Assembly: GCA_963747005.1 (NCBI GenBank)
Contig: CAVVDT010000005.1
Location: 1 to 64,000 of the forward strand
Reading direction: 5' to 3'
DNA from: CAVVDT01 sp963747005
Lineage (GTDB): Bacteria > Pseudomonadota > Alphaproteobacteria > Rhizobiales > Aestuariivirgaceae
Length of the DNA stretch: 64,000 bases
Shown here: positions 8,682 to 19,105 of the stretch, piece after piece
How positions within the stretch are numbered: the first letter of the stretch is position 1
How the letters are laid out: each line of letters opens with the position of its first letter
Translations under genes and position numbers: made by a program
The notes under the pieces: model-generated
Database searches by the model: none
What the model saw: only the letters and a program-made list of their open reading frames with translations
What the model was told of the DNA's origin: nothing

Positions 8682-10100
8682 ATGTCAGACGACAAGACCC
8701 CCGACGACGTCCTGAAGCTCATCAAGGACAAGGACATCAAGTTCGTCGACCTGCGCTTCACCGACCCGCGCGGCAAGATGCAGCACGTTACCTTCGACAT
8801 CAGCCTGATCGGCGAGGACACCTTTGCCGAAGGCCAGATGTTCGACGGCTCCTCCATCGCCGGTTGGAAGGCGATCAACGAGTCCGACATGACGCTTATG
8901 CCGGATCCCTCCTCGGCCCATATAGACCCCTTCTACGCCCAGCCGACGCTCGGCATCTTCTGCGACATCCTCGAGCCTTCCACCGGCGAGGCCTATGGCC
9001 GCGATCCGCGCATGACGGCCAAGCTGGCGGAAGCCTACGTCAAGCAGACCAAGACCGCCGACACGGTGTTCGTGGGTCCTGAGGCCGAGTTCTTCGTGTT
9101 CGACGATGTCCGCTTCGCGACCGAGCCCTACAATACCGGGTTCAAGCTCGACTCGATCGAATTGCCTTCCAATACCGATACTGAATACGAGATGGGCAAT
9201 CTCGGCCACCGGCCGCGTACCAAGGGCGGCTATTTCCCTGTCAACCCGGTGGATTCGGCCCAGGACATGCGTTCGGAAATGCTGTCGGTGATGGCCGAGA
9301 TGGGCGTCGTCGTTGAAAAGCATCATCACGAGGTCGCCGCCGCGCAGCACGAACTGGGCATGAAGTTCCAGCCGCTCACCCACATGGCCGACCACATGCA
9401 GATCTACAAGTATGTGATCCACAACGTCGCCCATGCCTATGGCAAGACGGCCACCTTCATGCCCAAGCCGGTTTTCGGCGACAACGGCACCGGCATGCAT
9501 TGCCACTTCTCCTTGTGGAAGGATGCCAAGCCGCTGTTCGCCGGCAACCAGTATGCCGACCTGTCGGAAGCCTGCCTCTACTTCATCGGCGGCGTCATCA
9601 AGCATGCCAAGGCGCTCAATGCCTTCACCAACCCCACCACCAACTCCTACAAGCGTCTGGTGCCGGGCTACGAGGCACCGGTGCTTCTGGCCTATTCATC
9701 GCGCAACCGCTCGGCCTCGTGCCGCATCCCGCATGCGACCAATCCCAAGGCCAAGCGCGTCGAGGTCCGCTTCCCCGACCCCTCGGCCAACCCCTATCTG
9801 TGCTTTGCCTCGCTCTTGATGGCCGGCATGGACGGCATCCTCAACAAGATCCATCCCGGCCAGCCCATGGACAAGAACCTCTATGACCTGCCGCCCGAAG
9901 AGTTGAAGGATGTACCGACGGTGTGCGGCTCGTTGCGCGAGGCCATCGCCTCGCTGGATGCCGACCGTGAATTCCTGAAGAAAGGCGGCGTCTTCTCCGA
10001 CGATCAGATCGAGGCCTATCTCGATTTAAAGCGCGAAGAGAACCAGCGCTACGAGATGGCCCCGCATCCGATCGAATACGACATGTACTACAGCGTGTGA
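8682..10100 (+). CDS. glnA: Glutamine synthetase type I
   Basis: 472 aa, normal for dodecameric GSI. It makes glutamine from glutamate, ammonia and ATP. Visible signatures are FDGSSIAGW (N-terminal beta-grasp), [11 protein letters not shown] and [11 protein letters not shown] metal-binding segments, the [21 protein letters not shown]-binding region and the adenylylation site Tyr401 in [10 protein letters not shown]. An SD-like GAGAGGATAAT precedes ATG 8682. It forms an operon with glnB and is likely regulated both by sigma-54 transcription and by GlnE adenylylation. Confidence 0.98.
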   Translation: MSDDKTPDDVLKLIKDKDIKFVDLRFTDPRGKMQHVTFDISLIGEDTFAEGQMFDGSSIAGWKAINESDMTLMPDPSSAHIDPFYAQPTLGIFCDILEPSTGEAYGRDPRMTAKLAEAYVKQTKTADTVFVGPEAEFFVFDDVRFATEPYNTGFKLDSIELPSNTDTEYEMGNLGHRPRTKGGYFPVNPVDSAQDMRSEMLSVMAEMGVVVEKHHHEVAAAQHELGMKFQPLTHMADHMQIYKYVIHNVAHAYGKTATFMPKPVFGDNGTGMHCHFSLWKDAKPLFAGNQYADLSEACLYFIGGVIKHAKALNAFTNPTTNSYKRLVPGYEAPVLLAYSSRNRSASCRIPHATNPKAKRVEVRFPDPSANPYLCFASLLMAGMDGILNKIHPGQPMDKNLYDLPPEELKDVPTVCGSLREAIASLDADREFLKKGGVFSDDQIEAYLDLKREENQRYEMAPHPIEYDMYYSV

Positions 10101-10373
10101 TGCACGCGGCCTGAAGGCCGTACGCCACCATCTGGGTTTCCTCCCCGGTCCGGGCGAAGGTTGAAAGCAGCCATCGTCCGGATCATCTTGTTCAGATTGG
10201 CCCAACCAGCCCGGCGACGATGCCGCAAAATTGACATCGTCGCTGGCCCGGCAAGTGTTAAGATGCCGGCTCGGCCAGCGCCGGCGAGCGACGGATTAGT
10301 CGCGGTCGAACGTCTTGTTAGGCAAGCCGTGCTAGGGCTGGCGCGGATTTCGGTGCTATTTGGAACCCGCTTG

Positions 10374-11456
10374 ATGTCGTTGTTCAGACAGGTCCTCGTC
10401 CTGATTTTTCTCACCGCGATGGTTTATGGCGGGTATGTCGCTTATGGGCGGCTGATGACCGGGACCACCATTGCGAGCGACACTCAGCAGAAACGCCGCG
10501 ACGCCATACCGGTCGAGGTTGCCGCCGCCAAGACCCGAGCGATGACCTCCACCGTCGAGGCGGTGGGCACCACCTACGCCCTCAAATCGGTCGATATCCT
10601 GCCGCAGGCCAGCGGCCTCATCAATAGCATCGGCTTTGCTTCCGGCGATCATGTCGAAAAGGGCCAGGTTCTGGCCGAAATGGACAGCAACATCGAGCGT
10701 GCCGATGTGGCCGAGGCCAAGGCAGCCCTGGTGCAGGCGAAACTTGCCCTCGAGCGGGCGACGAAACTGCGCGCCAGCAATATCGCCGCCAAGTCGACCG
10801 TCGATCAGCTTACCGCCGCCGAAGCCGCCGCCGAGGCCGCGGTCGCCAAGGGCGAACAACGGCTCGCGGATCGCACCATCAAGGCCCCCTTCGCCGGCAT
10901 GGTGGGCATGAACCGTGTGGACGCCGGCGCCCGCATCACCAATTCCACCGTCATCACCACCCTCGATGACCTTTCCAGCGTTGAGGTCGAGTTCGCGCTG
11001 GCCGAACGGATGTTCGGCGGCACCCATATCGGGCAGCGGGTCAACTCGACGACGGTCGCCTATCCGGGGCGGACCTTTATCGGCAAGATCGCCGAAATCG
11101 GCAGCCGCATCGATCCGGTCAGTCGCTCTTTCAAGGTGAAGGCGCTTGTCCCCAACCCAGACAATGCCCTCAGGCCCGGCATGTTCATGCATGTGGAAGT
11201 GGTGCTCGATGCCGCCGAGGCGCTGGTGGTGCCGGAAGAAGCCATCGTCGACGAGGCATCGGCGTCCTATGTCTATGTCGTGAAGGACGGCAAGGCGCGG
11301 CGCCAGAAGGTGACCATCGGCCGCCGCGCCTATGGCATCGCTGAAATCCTCACCGGTCTCAATCTCGATGACAAGGTGGTGACCCGCGGCACCAGCAAGC
11401 TGCGCGACGGCACCGCGGTGGACGTGGTCGAGGCGACCGCCGAGGCCAAGTCGTGA
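10374..11456 (+). CDS. RND efflux periplasmic adaptor (membrane fusion protein)
   Basis: About 360 aa from ATG 10374; an ATG at 10161 in frame would add a non-conserved 71-residue leader. The N-terminus has one hydrophobic anchor (VLVLIFLTAMVYGGYVAYG) without a lipobox. A barrel-sandwich hybrid domain follows (PQASGLINSIGFASGDHVEKG, then IKAPFAGMVG), flanking an alpha-helical hairpin rich in Ala/Lys, then beta-barrel and membrane-proximal domains. The last bases overlap the start of the RND pump by 4 nt, so they are translationally coupled. No TolC-type outer-membrane channel is nearby, so a distant one must serve. Substrate unknown. Confidence 0.92.
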   Translation: MSLFRQVLVLIFLTAMVYGGYVAYGRLMTGTTIASDTQQKRRDAIPVEVAAAKTRAMTSTVEAVGTTYALKSVDILPQASGLINSIGFASGDHVEKGQVLAEMDSNIERADVAEAKAALVQAKLALERATKLRASNIAAKSTVDQLTAAEAAAEAAVAKGEQRLADRTIKAPFAGMVGMNRVDAGARITNSTVITTLDDLSSVEVEFALAERMFGGTHIGQRVNSTTVAYPGRTFIGKIAEIGSRIDPVSRSFKVKALVPNPDNALRPGMFMHVEVVLDAAEALVVPEEAIVDEASASYVYVVKDGKARRQKVTIGRRAYGIAEILTGLNLDDKVVTRGTSKLRDGTAVDVVEATAEAKS

Positions 11457-14400
11457 CGCTGTCGGAGCTGTCGATCCGGCGTCCGGTGCTGGCTGCCGTC
11501 TTCAGCCTGCTGATCGTCGTCTTCGGCATCGCGGCGGTGACCCGAATCCCGGTGCGCGAACTCCCCAACGTCAATTCCGCCGTGGTCACCGTGAAGACCA
11601 CCTATACGGGCGCAGCCCCGGAGATCATCGATTCGGACATCACCGAGATCATCGATTCCGCCGTTGCCGGTATCTCGGGTGTCAAGACCATCACTTCGCA
11701 GTCGCGACGCGGGCTGAGCTACACCACCATCGAATTCGACCTGGGACGCAATATCGACCAGGCCGCCAACGACGTGCGCGACGCGGTCGGCCGCGTGCGT
11801 TCCAAGCTGCCGACCAATGTCGACGAACCGCAGATCATCAAGAACAATTCCGAAGCCGACCCGGTTATGCGGCTGGCGGTGACCAGCGACAGCATGACAC
11901 CGGCCGAGATGACAGACTATGTCGACCGTTTCCTCAAGGACCGGCTGACCACCATCGACGGGGTGGCCTCGGTGTCGATTTACGGCGAGCGGCGCGCTGC
12001 CATCCGGGTGTGGCTGGATCGCCGGGCACTGGCGGCGCGCGACATGACGGTGGCGGATGTACAGTCGGCGCTCACCCGTAACAATGTCGAATTGCCGGCC
12101 GGCGAACTGGAATCGCGCACACGGTTGTTCACGGTGCGCCTCAACAGCCGCCTCCACACGGTCGAGCAATTCCGCAATATCGTTATCAAGCAGGTCAACG
12201 GCTATCCCATCCGGCTCGGCGCGGTGGCCGACGTCAAGCCGGGCGTCGAGGACGACACCACCATCGTGCGCAACAACGGCAAGCCCGCCATTGGCGTCGC
12301 CATCATCCGCCAGTCGCAGTCCAATACGGTTGCCATCTCCAATGCCGTCAGGGCCGAAATCGACCATCTCAAGCCGAACCTGCCGCAGGGCATGGACATC
12401 ACCGTCAGTTCCGACGATGCCATCTTCATTGCCGCCTCGATCCGCGAGGTGCTGATCGCCTTGTGCATCTCGTTGACACTCGTGGTGCTGGTGATCCTTT
12501 TGTTCCTGCGCTCGTTCAGGGCCATGCTGATCCCGCTGATCACCATCCCGGTGTCGCTCATCGGCTGCTTTTTCCTGATCTACATATTGGGTTTTTCACT
12601 CAACGTGCTGACGCTGCTGGCGCTGCTGCTCGCCATCGGCCTGGTGGTGGATGATGCCATCGTCATGCTGGAGAACATTTCGCGGCGGCTGGCGCTGGGC
12701 GAGACGAAGCTTCAGGCCGCCGTCTTCGGCGCGCGCCAGGTGACATTCGCCATCATCGCCACGTCGGTGACGCTGGTGGCGGTGTTCGTACCGATCTCGT
12801 TCCTGAAAGGTGCCGCCGGCAAGCTGTTCACCGAGTTCGGCTTCGTCATGGCCTCGGCGGTGCTCATTTCCACCTTCGTGGCGCTCACCGCTTGCCCGGC
12901 GCTCGCCTCCATCGTGCTCAAGGCCCGCACCGTTGCGCCGGGCGAGAAGGTCGTTCCGCGCGAGAGCTTGATGGTGAGGGCCTACCGCGGCGCGGTGAAG
13001 GCAGCGCTCGCCATGCCGCTGGTGGTGATTGTCGTCTCGGCGCTGTTTTCAGGTGCTAGCTGGTTCGTCTACCAGTCGCTGCCGCGCGAACTGACACCGA
13101 GCGAGGATCGCAGCGTGCTGTTCATTCCGATCACCGCGCCGCAGGGCTCATCGCTCAAATACACCGACAATCAGGCAAAGCAACTCGACGAGAAGATCAC
13201 CGCCGTCAAGAAGAAACTCGGCATCGACACCATCTTCACCTTCTCGGGCTCCTCCAACCGCCCCTACCACGCCTTCATCGTGTTGCGCCTCACGCCATGG
13301 GACCAACGCACCCTCAACCACCGCCAGATCATGGCCAAGCTCATTCCTTTTACCCGCGAGATGACAGGCGCACGCGGCTTTCCCGTCAGCCCGTCGGGCC
13401 TGGGCCTGCATGGTTCGAGTACGCCGTTGCAGGTGGTTATCGGCGGACCCGACTACCAGACGGTCAAGACCTGGGCGCAGGCACTGCAAGTCAAGGCCGA
13501 AACCAACGACAAGCTGAACAATGTCGAGATCGACTTCGAGCAGAACCAGCCGCAGTTCAGTCTCGCCGTCGACCGCGCCAAGGCCGACGATCTCGGCATC
13601 TCGGTCGAATCCATCGCCTCGACCCTGCAAACCATGCTCGCCTCGCTCGAGGTCACCAGCTACATCGACCGCGGGCGCGAATACTGGGTCATCCTGCAAG
13701 CCAAGCCCGGCGACCGCCAGACGCCCAGTGACATCTCCAACATCTTCATGCGCTCGGGCGACGGCAAGACGCTGGTGCCGCTGTCCTCGCTCATCACCTT
13801 GAGCGAAAGCGCCGATGCCCCCACCCTCAGGCGCTATAATCGTCTGCCTTCAGTCACCCTCACCGCCTCGCTCGCCGACGGCTACGCGCTGGGCACCGCC
13901 ATTGATTACATGTCCCAGGCCGCCGCTCAGGTGCTGCCGCCCGAGGCCACCGTGAGCTTTGCCGGCCAGTCGCAGCAATATCTGGAGACGTCTTCCGGCG
14001 TCGCCATCACCTTCGGGCTGGCCATTCTCATTGTGTTCCTGGTGCTCGCCGGCCAGTTCGAGAGCTTCATGCACCCGCTCATCATCATGCTGTCGGTGCC
14101 GCTGGCCATTGCGGGTGCGGTCTATTCGCTATGGCTGGGGGGCATGAGCCTCAACATCTACAGCCAGATCGGCATCATCCTGCTGATCGGTCTGATGGCC
14201 AAGAACGGCATCCTGATCGTCGAGTTCGCCAACCAGCTACGCGACGAGGGCTATACCATCCACGAGGCGGTGATCGAGGCCTCGGTGATCCGCTTGCGCC
14301 CCATCGTCATGACCGTCGTCTCGACGGTGCTGGGGGCGGTGCCGCTGGTGTTTGCAACCGGCGCCGGCGCCGAGAGCCGCCAGGCCATCGGCACGGTGAT

Positions 14401-14557
14401 TGTCGGCGGGTTGATGTTTGCGCTGGCGCTGACCCTGTTCCTGACGCCGGTGCTCTATGACCTGCTCGCCCGCTTCACCCGTCCGCGCGGGGCGATCGAG
14501 AAGCAGCTGGCGCTGGAACTCGACCCGCTCAGTGCAGGGCCGCAATCCGCAGAATGA
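11453..14557 (+). CDS. HAE1-type RND efflux transporter
   Basis: 1034 aa, the usual length for AcrB/MexB-type proton-driven inner-membrane pumps. Start is a GTG overlapping the adaptor stop (GTGA). It begins LSIRRPVLAAVFSLLIVVFG (TM1). The TM4 proton-relay aspartates are visible in AIGLVVDDAIVMLENI, and the second half repeats the fold with GQFESFMHPLIIMLSVPLA and GLMAKNGILIVEFANQLRDE. It acts with the adaptor upstream. Its 3' end overlaps a small convergent gene by about 29 bp. Substrate cannot be told from sequence alone. Confidence 0.96.
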   Translation: MTLSELSIRRPVLAAVFSLLIVVFGIAAVTRIPVRELPNVNSAVVTVKTTYTGAAPEIIDSDITEIIDSAVAGISGVKTITSQSRRGLSYTTIEFDLGRNIDQAANDVRDAVGRVRSKLPTNVDEPQIIKNNSEADPVMRLAVTSDSMTPAEMTDYVDRFLKDRLTTIDGVASVSIYGERRAAIRVWLDRRALAARDMTVADVQSALTRNNVELPAGELESRTRLFTVRLNSRLHTVEQFRNIVIKQVNGYPIRLGAVADVKPGVEDDTTIVRNNGKPAIGVAIIRQSQSNTVAISNAVRAEIDHLKPNLPQGMDITVSSDDAIFIAASIREVLIALCISLTLVVLVILLFLRSFRAMLIPLITIPVSLIGCFFLIYILGFSLNVLTLLALLLAIGLVVDDAIVMLENISRRLALGETKLQAAVFGARQVTFAIIATSVTLVAVFVPISFLKGAAGKLFTEFGFVMASAVLISTFVALTACPALASIVLKARTVAPGEKVVPRESLMVRAYRGAVKAALAMPLVVIVVSALFSGASWFVYQSLPRELTPSEDRSVLFIPITAPQGSSLKYTDNQAKQLDEKITAVKKKLGIDTIFTFSGSSNRPYHAFIVLRLTPWDQRTLNHRQIMAKLIPFTREMTGARGFPVSPSGLGLHGSSTPLQVVIGGPDYQTVKTWAQALQVKAETNDKLNNVEIDFEQNQPQFSLAVDRAKADDLGISVESIASTLQTMLASLEVTSYIDRGREYWVILQAKPGDRQTPSDISNIFMRSGDGKTLVPLSSLITLSESADAPTLRRYNRLPSVTLTASLADGYALGTAIDYMSQAAAQVLPPEATVSFAGQSQQYLETSSGVAITFGLAILIVFLVLAGQFESFMHPLIIMLSVPLAIAGAVYSLWLGGMSLNIYSQIGIILLIGLMAKNGILIVEFANQLRDEGYTIHEAVIEASVIRLRPIVMTVVSTVLGAVPLVFATGAGAESRQAIGTVIVGGLMFALALTLFLTPVLYDLLARFTRPRGAIEKQLALELDPLSAGPQSAE

Positions 14558-14663
14558 TGGCAACCGGGTTGATCCAGCCCATGGCGATGCCGCCGGTGAT
14601 CAACATGCCCCCGACAAAGTCAGCGATGATCAGCCATTTCATGATCCTGAGTGTCATCGCCAT
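14529..14663 (-). CDS. Small membrane protein (44 aa), hypothetical
   Basis: The frame encodes MAMTLRIMKWLIIADFVGG and continues hydrophobic, giving one or two short membrane segments ending near LRIAALH. A good SD (GGGAGAGAC) precedes ATG 14663. It is convergent with and overlaps the RND pump end by about 29 bp. No family recognised. Support is the SD, the hydrophobic profile and lack of another gene in the 200-bp gap. Confidence 0.45.
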   Translation of the reverse strand: MAMTLRIMKWLIIADFVGGMLITGGIAMGWINPVAIILRIAALH

Positions 14664-14767
14664 TGTTGTCTCTCCCTGGCACAGGTTATTAATTCTCTGG
14701 GCATCCCGGAGCAATTGCCTTGCCAGACCCGTGACAGCGGCGCCGTGAGCGGCTACATCCCCTCGCC

Positions 14768-16672
14768 ATGCTGCACATCAACGACATGACATATCGCATT
14801 GCCGGCCGGCTGCTGCTCGATCACGCGACAGTGGCGGTCCCCGACGGCCACAAGGTGGGGCTGGTGGGGCGCAACGGCGCTGGCAAGTCCACGCTGCTGA
14901 AGCTGGTGCTGGGCGAACTGGCACCGGAAGCGGGCTCGTTTTCGCTGCCGCGCAACGCCCGCATCGGCACCGTGGCGCAGGAGGCGCCGGGCGGCGAGAC
15001 GAGCCTTCTGGAGACCGTCCTGGCCGCCGATGTCGAGCGCGCCAGCCTGTTGACCGAGGCCGAAACCGCCGCGGACCCGCACCGCATCGCCGAAATCCAG
15101 ATGCGCCTCGCCGACATCGATTCTCACTCCGCCCCGGCGCGAGCGGCGACAATCCTGTCGGGCCTCGGCTTTACCCCGGATATTCAGGACGGCCCCTGCT
15201 CGGCGCTGTCGGGCGGCTGGCGCATGCGCGTAGCGCTCGGTGCGGCGCTTTTTGCAGCGCCCGATGTGCTGCTGCTCGACGAACCCACCAACTATCTCGA
15301 CCTGGAAGGGGTCATCTGGCTGAAAAGCTACCTCAAGTCCTACCGCCACACGGTGATCATCGTCAGCCACGATCGCGACCTGCTCAACGACGCGGTCAGC
15401 TGGATCCTGCATCTCGACCAGGCCCGCCTCACCCTCTATCAGGGCAACTACGACTCATTCGAGCGCCAGCGCCGCGAAAAGCAGGCGCTGCAATTGAAGC
15501 TGAAGAAGAAGCAGGACGAAGAACGCCGCCACATGCAGGCCTTCGTCGACCGCTTCCGCTACAAGGCCTCGAAGGCGAAGCAGGCGCAGAGCCGCCTCAA
15601 GGCCCTCTCCAAACTCGAGCCGGTGGCCGAGATGATCGACAACCATGTGGCGCCCTTCCTGTTTCCCAACCCCAAGAAGCCGCTCAATCCACCACTGGTG
15701 CGCTTTGAACATGCCGCCGTCGGCTATGGCGACGGCCCGACGGTATTGCATGACATCGACCTGAGGATCGACAACGACGACCGTATTGCCCTTTTGGGTG
15801 CCAACGGCAACGGCAAGTCGACCTTCGCCAAGCTGTTGTGCGGCCGGCTTTCACCCTCGGCCGGCCACATGCGCCACCACAACGCGCTAGGCGTGGGGTA
15901 TTTCGCCCAGCACCAGCTTGACGAACTGTCCGAAGGGCTCACACCCTATGACTGCTTCACCACCCTGATGCCCGACGCCAGCGAGGCGCAACGGCGGGCT
16001 CGGCTCGGCGCCCATGGCTTCGGTGCCCAACTCGCCAACTCGAAGACGGCGACCCTGTCGGGCGGCGAGAAGGCGCGGCTGCTGTTCGCGCTCGCCGCCT
16101 TCAACGGCCCTCATATCCTGGTACTGGACGAGCCCACGAACCATCTCGACGTGGATGCCCGCGAGGCCCTGGTGCGGGCGCTTAACGACTTCGAAGGCGC
16201 GGTCATCCTGATCAGCCATGACCGGCATCTGATCGAGACCTGCGCCGACCGGCTGTGGCTGGTTCATGACGGCACGGTGAACCCCTATGACGGCGACATG
16301 GACGGCTATACCCAGCTTGTGCTGGATCAGGCCCGTAACCGCCGGCGCATGGTTAACGGCTCGTTACCGAAGGTTGAGCGCAAATCCTCAAGTCCTGAAT
16401 CAACCAAAGTGAACGAGAGCCGCCAGAACCGTGTCAGACTTAAGAAACTGATTCAGGATGCTGAATCCAACATGCAGGAATTGCAGGGAAAAATCGCCAT
16501 TCTCGATCGGGCGCTGGCCGATCGTTCGATCTATCGCGAAGCCCCCCGCAAGGCACGCGACTTCCTGCGCCTGAAGACCCGGCTGGCATCGGACCTGGAA
16601 GCAGCCGAAAGCCGCTGGCTGGAATTGCACGAGAGCGAGGGCGCATCGCTTTCCGGCGACGACGGCGCCTAA
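14768..16672 (+). CDS. ABC-F family ATPase (YheS/Uup-like translation factor)
   Basis: 634 aa with two ABC domains and no membrane domain. First ABC: Walker A GRNGAGKST, signature ALSGGWRMR, Walker B LLLDEPTNYLD. Second: GANGNGKST, TLSGGEKAR, LVLDEPTNHLD. Between them is the interdomain linker (RREKQALQLKLKKKQDEERR, then FRYKASKAKQAQSR), which in ABC-F proteins reaches the ribosomal P-site. A charged coiled-coil tail (about 540-634) resembles Uup/YheS C-termini. The family acts on translating ribosomes; the exact subgroup is inferred. nhaA follows 18 bp later on the same strand. Confidence 0.92.
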   Translation: MLHINDMTYRIAGRLLLDHATVAVPDGHKVGLVGRNGAGKSTLLKLVLGELAPEAGSFSLPRNARIGTVAQEAPGGETSLLETVLAADVERASLLTEAETAADPHRIAEIQMRLADIDSHSAPARAATILSGLGFTPDIQDGPCSALSGGWRMRVALGAALFAAPDVLLLDEPTNYLDLEGVIWLKSYLKSYRHTVIIVSHDRDLLNDAVSWILHLDQARLTLYQGNYDSFERQRREKQALQLKLKKKQDEERRHMQAFVDRFRYKASKAKQAQSRLKALSKLEPVAEMIDNHVAPFLFPNPKKPLNPPLVRFEHAAVGYGDGPTVLHDIDLRIDNDDRIALLGANGNGKSTFAKLLCGRLSPSAGHMRHHNALGVGYFAQHQLDELSEGLTPYDCFTTLMPDASEAQRRARLGAHGFGAQLANSKTATLSGGEKARLLFALAAFNGPHILVLDEPTNHLDVDAREALVRALNDFEGAVILISHDRHLIETCADRLWLVHDGTVNPYDGDMDGYTQLVLDQARNRRRMVNGSLPKVERKSSSPESTKVNESRQNRVRLKKLIQDAESNMQELQGKIAILDRALADRSIYREAPRKARDFLRLKTRLASDLEAAESRWLELHESEGASLSGDDGA

Positions 16673-16690
16673 CCGGGGAAAGGCCCGCCC

Positions 16691-17881
16691 ATGTCCGACG
16701 AAACGTCCTACCGCGATCCCCTCTCCCGCTTCATCTCGCTGGAAGCCCTGGCCGGCCTGATCCTGGTGCTAGCGGCGTCGGCTGCGCTGGTGGCCGACAA
16801 CGTGGCCATGCTGCAACCCTATTACGACCGGGTCCTGTCGCTGCCGGTAGCGGTGCAATTCGGGGAGGCACGGCTGGCGAAACCACTTTTGCTATGGATC
16901 AACGACGGCATGATGGCGGTGTTCTTCCTGCTGGTGGGGCTCGAATTGAAGCGCGAAGTACTGAAGGGCCATCTGCGCTCGCGCGATCAGGTGGTGCTGC
17001 CGGCGGTGTGCGCGGCGGGCGGCATGGTGGTGCCGGCGCTGATCTATCTCGCCATCGTGGCGGGTCTGGGCGGCGACAGCGGGCTCATGCGGGGCTGGGC
17101 CATTCCGGCGGCCACCGACATCGCGTTCGCGCTCGGGGCGCTCGCCATGCTCGGCAACCGGGTACCGTCATCGCTCAAGGTGTTCTTGCTGACGCTGGCC
17201 ACGCTCGATGACCTCGGGGCCATCGTGATCATCGCCATCTTCTATACCGCCGATCTGTCGCTCGCCTCGCTGGCCTTGGCCGGGCTTGCCATCGTGGTAC
17301 TGGCGGCGATGAATCTCCTGGGCGTCACCCGCCTTGCACCCTACATCGTAATCGGCGTGGCCATGTGGGTGTTCGTTCTCAAATCGGGCGTGCATGCAAC
17401 CCTCGCCGGCGTTGCCTTGGGCCTGGCCATTCCAATGCAGGACCGCGATGGCCGCAAGGTGCTGGAAGCGCTTGAAGATGCGCTCCACCCGTATGTCATC
17501 TGGGGCATCCTGCCGTTGTTTGCCTTCGCCAATGCCGGGGTATCGCTGGCCGGTGTCGCCTTGTCGAGCCTGGTTGCGCCGTTGCCGCTGGCGATCGCAG
17601 CGGGGCTGGTGATCGGCAAGCCGCTGGGCATCATGGCGGCAGCGCAAGCGGCGGTGCGCAGCGGGATGGCACGACTGCCCGAGGGCATGGGCTGGATGCA
17701 CCTGAGCGGGGTGGCGGCGCTGGCCGGTATCGGCTTCACCATGTCCTTGTTCATCGGCATGCTGGCCTTTTCAGCCGACGACAATTCCGCCGGGGTGCGT
17801 ATCGGGGTGATCGCCGGCTCGATCCTCTCCGCCCTCATCGGCTATGTCGTCCTGCGCGCGGCGCCCGCAAGGAGTACCTGA
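16691..17881 (+). CDS. nhaA: Na+/H+ antiporter NhaA
   Basis: 396 aa, about 11-12 transmembrane helices. NhaA exports Na+ or Li+ in exchange for protons at the inner membrane. Key residues are visible: an aspartate in PAATDIAFALGALAMLGNRVP and the paired aspartates in LTLATLDDLGAIVIIAIFY, corresponding to the Asp133 and Asp163-Asp164 site in E. coli. Start at MSDETSYRDPLSRF. It begins 18 bp after the ABC-F stop, so possibly co-transcribed. Confidence 0.96.
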   Translation: MSDETSYRDPLSRFISLEALAGLILVLAASAALVADNVAMLQPYYDRVLSLPVAVQFGEARLAKPLLLWINDGMMAVFFLLVGLELKREVLKGHLRSRDQVVLPAVCAAGGMVVPALIYLAIVAGLGGDSGLMRGWAIPAATDIAFALGALAMLGNRVPSSLKVFLLTLATLDDLGAIVIIAIFYTADLSLASLALAGLAIVVLAAMNLLGVTRLAPYIVIGVAMWVFVLKSGVHATLAGVALGLAIPMQDRDGRKVLEALEDALHPYVIWGILPLFAFANAGVSLAGVALSSLVAPLPLAIAAGLVIGKPLGIMAAAQAAVRSGMARLPEGMGWMHLSGVAALAGIGFTMSLFIGMLAFSADDNSAGVRIGVIAGSILSALIGYVVLRAAPARST

Positions 17882-17898
17882 GTTCCATCCCCCGGAGC

Positions 17899-18201
17899 TC
17901 AGTGCTCTCCTCGCCGCCGCCCCGGCCACAGGGCGCGCTCGCGCGTTAGCGCAAAGCGGACGATCCAGCCGACGATGGCGATGCCGACAGCCACGATGGC
18001 CCCGTTGATCAGCACCATGGCCGTGACGCCTCTGGCCATGGCCCATCTTTCCTCGCCGGCCGCGGGATCGGTCCACACCGGCCACAACACGTTCCAGATG
18101 AGCGAGCCCACCATGCCGGCGAACAGCACCAGGGCGGCGATCAGCGCCCATTTGTAGGCCGCGTGGCCGAGCCGCGTCTTGAGGGGCTGAGGGGACGTCA
18201 T
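17899..18201 (-). CDS. Two-TM membrane protein, hypothetical
   Basis: 100 aa from ATG 18201, beginning MTSPQPLKTRLGHAAYKW. Two hydrophobic segments are seen (about residues 18-41 and 57-84), with a conserved-looking WNVLWPVWTDPAAGEE between them and a basic C-terminus. It begins 8 bp after the end of the DUF1003 gene on the same strand, so the two are probably one operon. No family assigned. Confidence 0.7.
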   Translation of the reverse strand: MTSPQPLKTRLGHAAYKWALIAALVLFAGMVGSLIWNVLWPVWTDPAAGEERWAMARGVTAMVLINGAIVAVGIAIVGWIVRFALTRERALWPGRRRGEH

Positions 18202-18209
18202 GGCTGGCG

Positions 18210-18914
18210 CTAGCGCCGCCGGGGACTGGAGATCTCGCTCATGATCTCGGTCTGGATGGCCTGGATTTCCATCAACCGGTCCCATTGCCGCGAAATCAGG
18301 TGGTCGAGCTTTTCGTGCAACTGACGGATTTCCAGTTCCGCCTTGAGGTTGACCCGGTAGTCGGACTGGGAGCGCAGGCGGTCGCGGGCCTCCTGGCGGT
18401 TCTGGCTCATCATGATCACCGGCGCCTGGATGGCCGCCAGGCACGAAAGCACGAGGTTGAGCAGAATATAGGGAAAGGGATCGAAGGGTGCGCTCAGCAC
18501 CGCATGGGCGTTGATGGCGATCCATACCACAAGGACGAGAGCGAACAGGCCGATGAACTTCCAGCTGCCGCCAAAGGAGGAAATCTGGTCGGAGACGCGC
18601 TGGCCGAAGGTCAGGTCCTGCTGGAAATCCTCCTCGACGTCGACCGAGACGATCTCGTGCTGCCTGAGGCTCTCGAACACCTCGCGCTCGAGGTCGGACA
18701 GTTCGCCCTTTTCCTCGCTCAGCATGTTGTGGATGTGGCGGCCGCGGAATTCGTTGAGGTCCTTGCGGCAGATATAGCCGTCTTCGTCCCAATCAGGCCT
18801 TGTAAGGCGGATTTCGGCAACAATGGACGGCCTGACGAGGGCGGCGGCGACAAGCTCTTGTTGATGATCGGCGCTTCCGCATATCTGACAAACGCGCTTG
18901 ACGGGCAAGGTCAC
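18210..18914 (-). CDS. DUF1003 family membrane protein
   Basis: About 234 aa, with a GTG at 18914 chosen because similarity to the family begins near KRVCQICGSADHQQE. The N-terminal part has cysteines (CQICG, later DGYICRKDLNEFR), then SEEKGELSDLEREVFESL. Two membrane helices follow (GLFALVLVVWIAINAHA and PYILLNLVLSCLAAIQAPVIMM), after which a charged coiled coil (QEARDRLRSQSDYRVNLKAE) ends the protein. This is the layout of DUF1003 proteins, whose function is unknown. The start is uncertain because no good SD fits. Confidence 0.82.
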   Translation of the reverse strand: MTLPVKRVCQICGSADHQQELVAAALVRPSIVAEIRLTRPDWDEDGYICRKDLNEFRGRHIHNMLSEEKGELSDLEREVFESLRQHEIVSVDVEEDFQQDLTFGQRVSDQISSFGGSWKFIGLFALVLVVWIAINAHAVLSAPFDPFPYILLNLVLSCLAAIQAPVIMMSQNRQEARDRLRSQSDYRVNLKAELEIRQLHEKLDHLISRQWDRLMEIQAIQTEIMSEISSPRRR

Positions 18915-19105
18915 CTCCACGTCGGGAAAGGGCTCGGTCCACCTGTCGAGATTGCCATGCCCGGCCCGCCACGGGCAAGGCAAGGATTGCGCCGGTCCAT
19001 CCCGACAATGCCGGCCTTGCTCCAATTTGCCGCTGGCCAGATATTCGCACCCCCATTATTGTGCCCATCGGATTTCCCTCCGCACCGTCGCTTTCCGGAG
19101 TAGAC

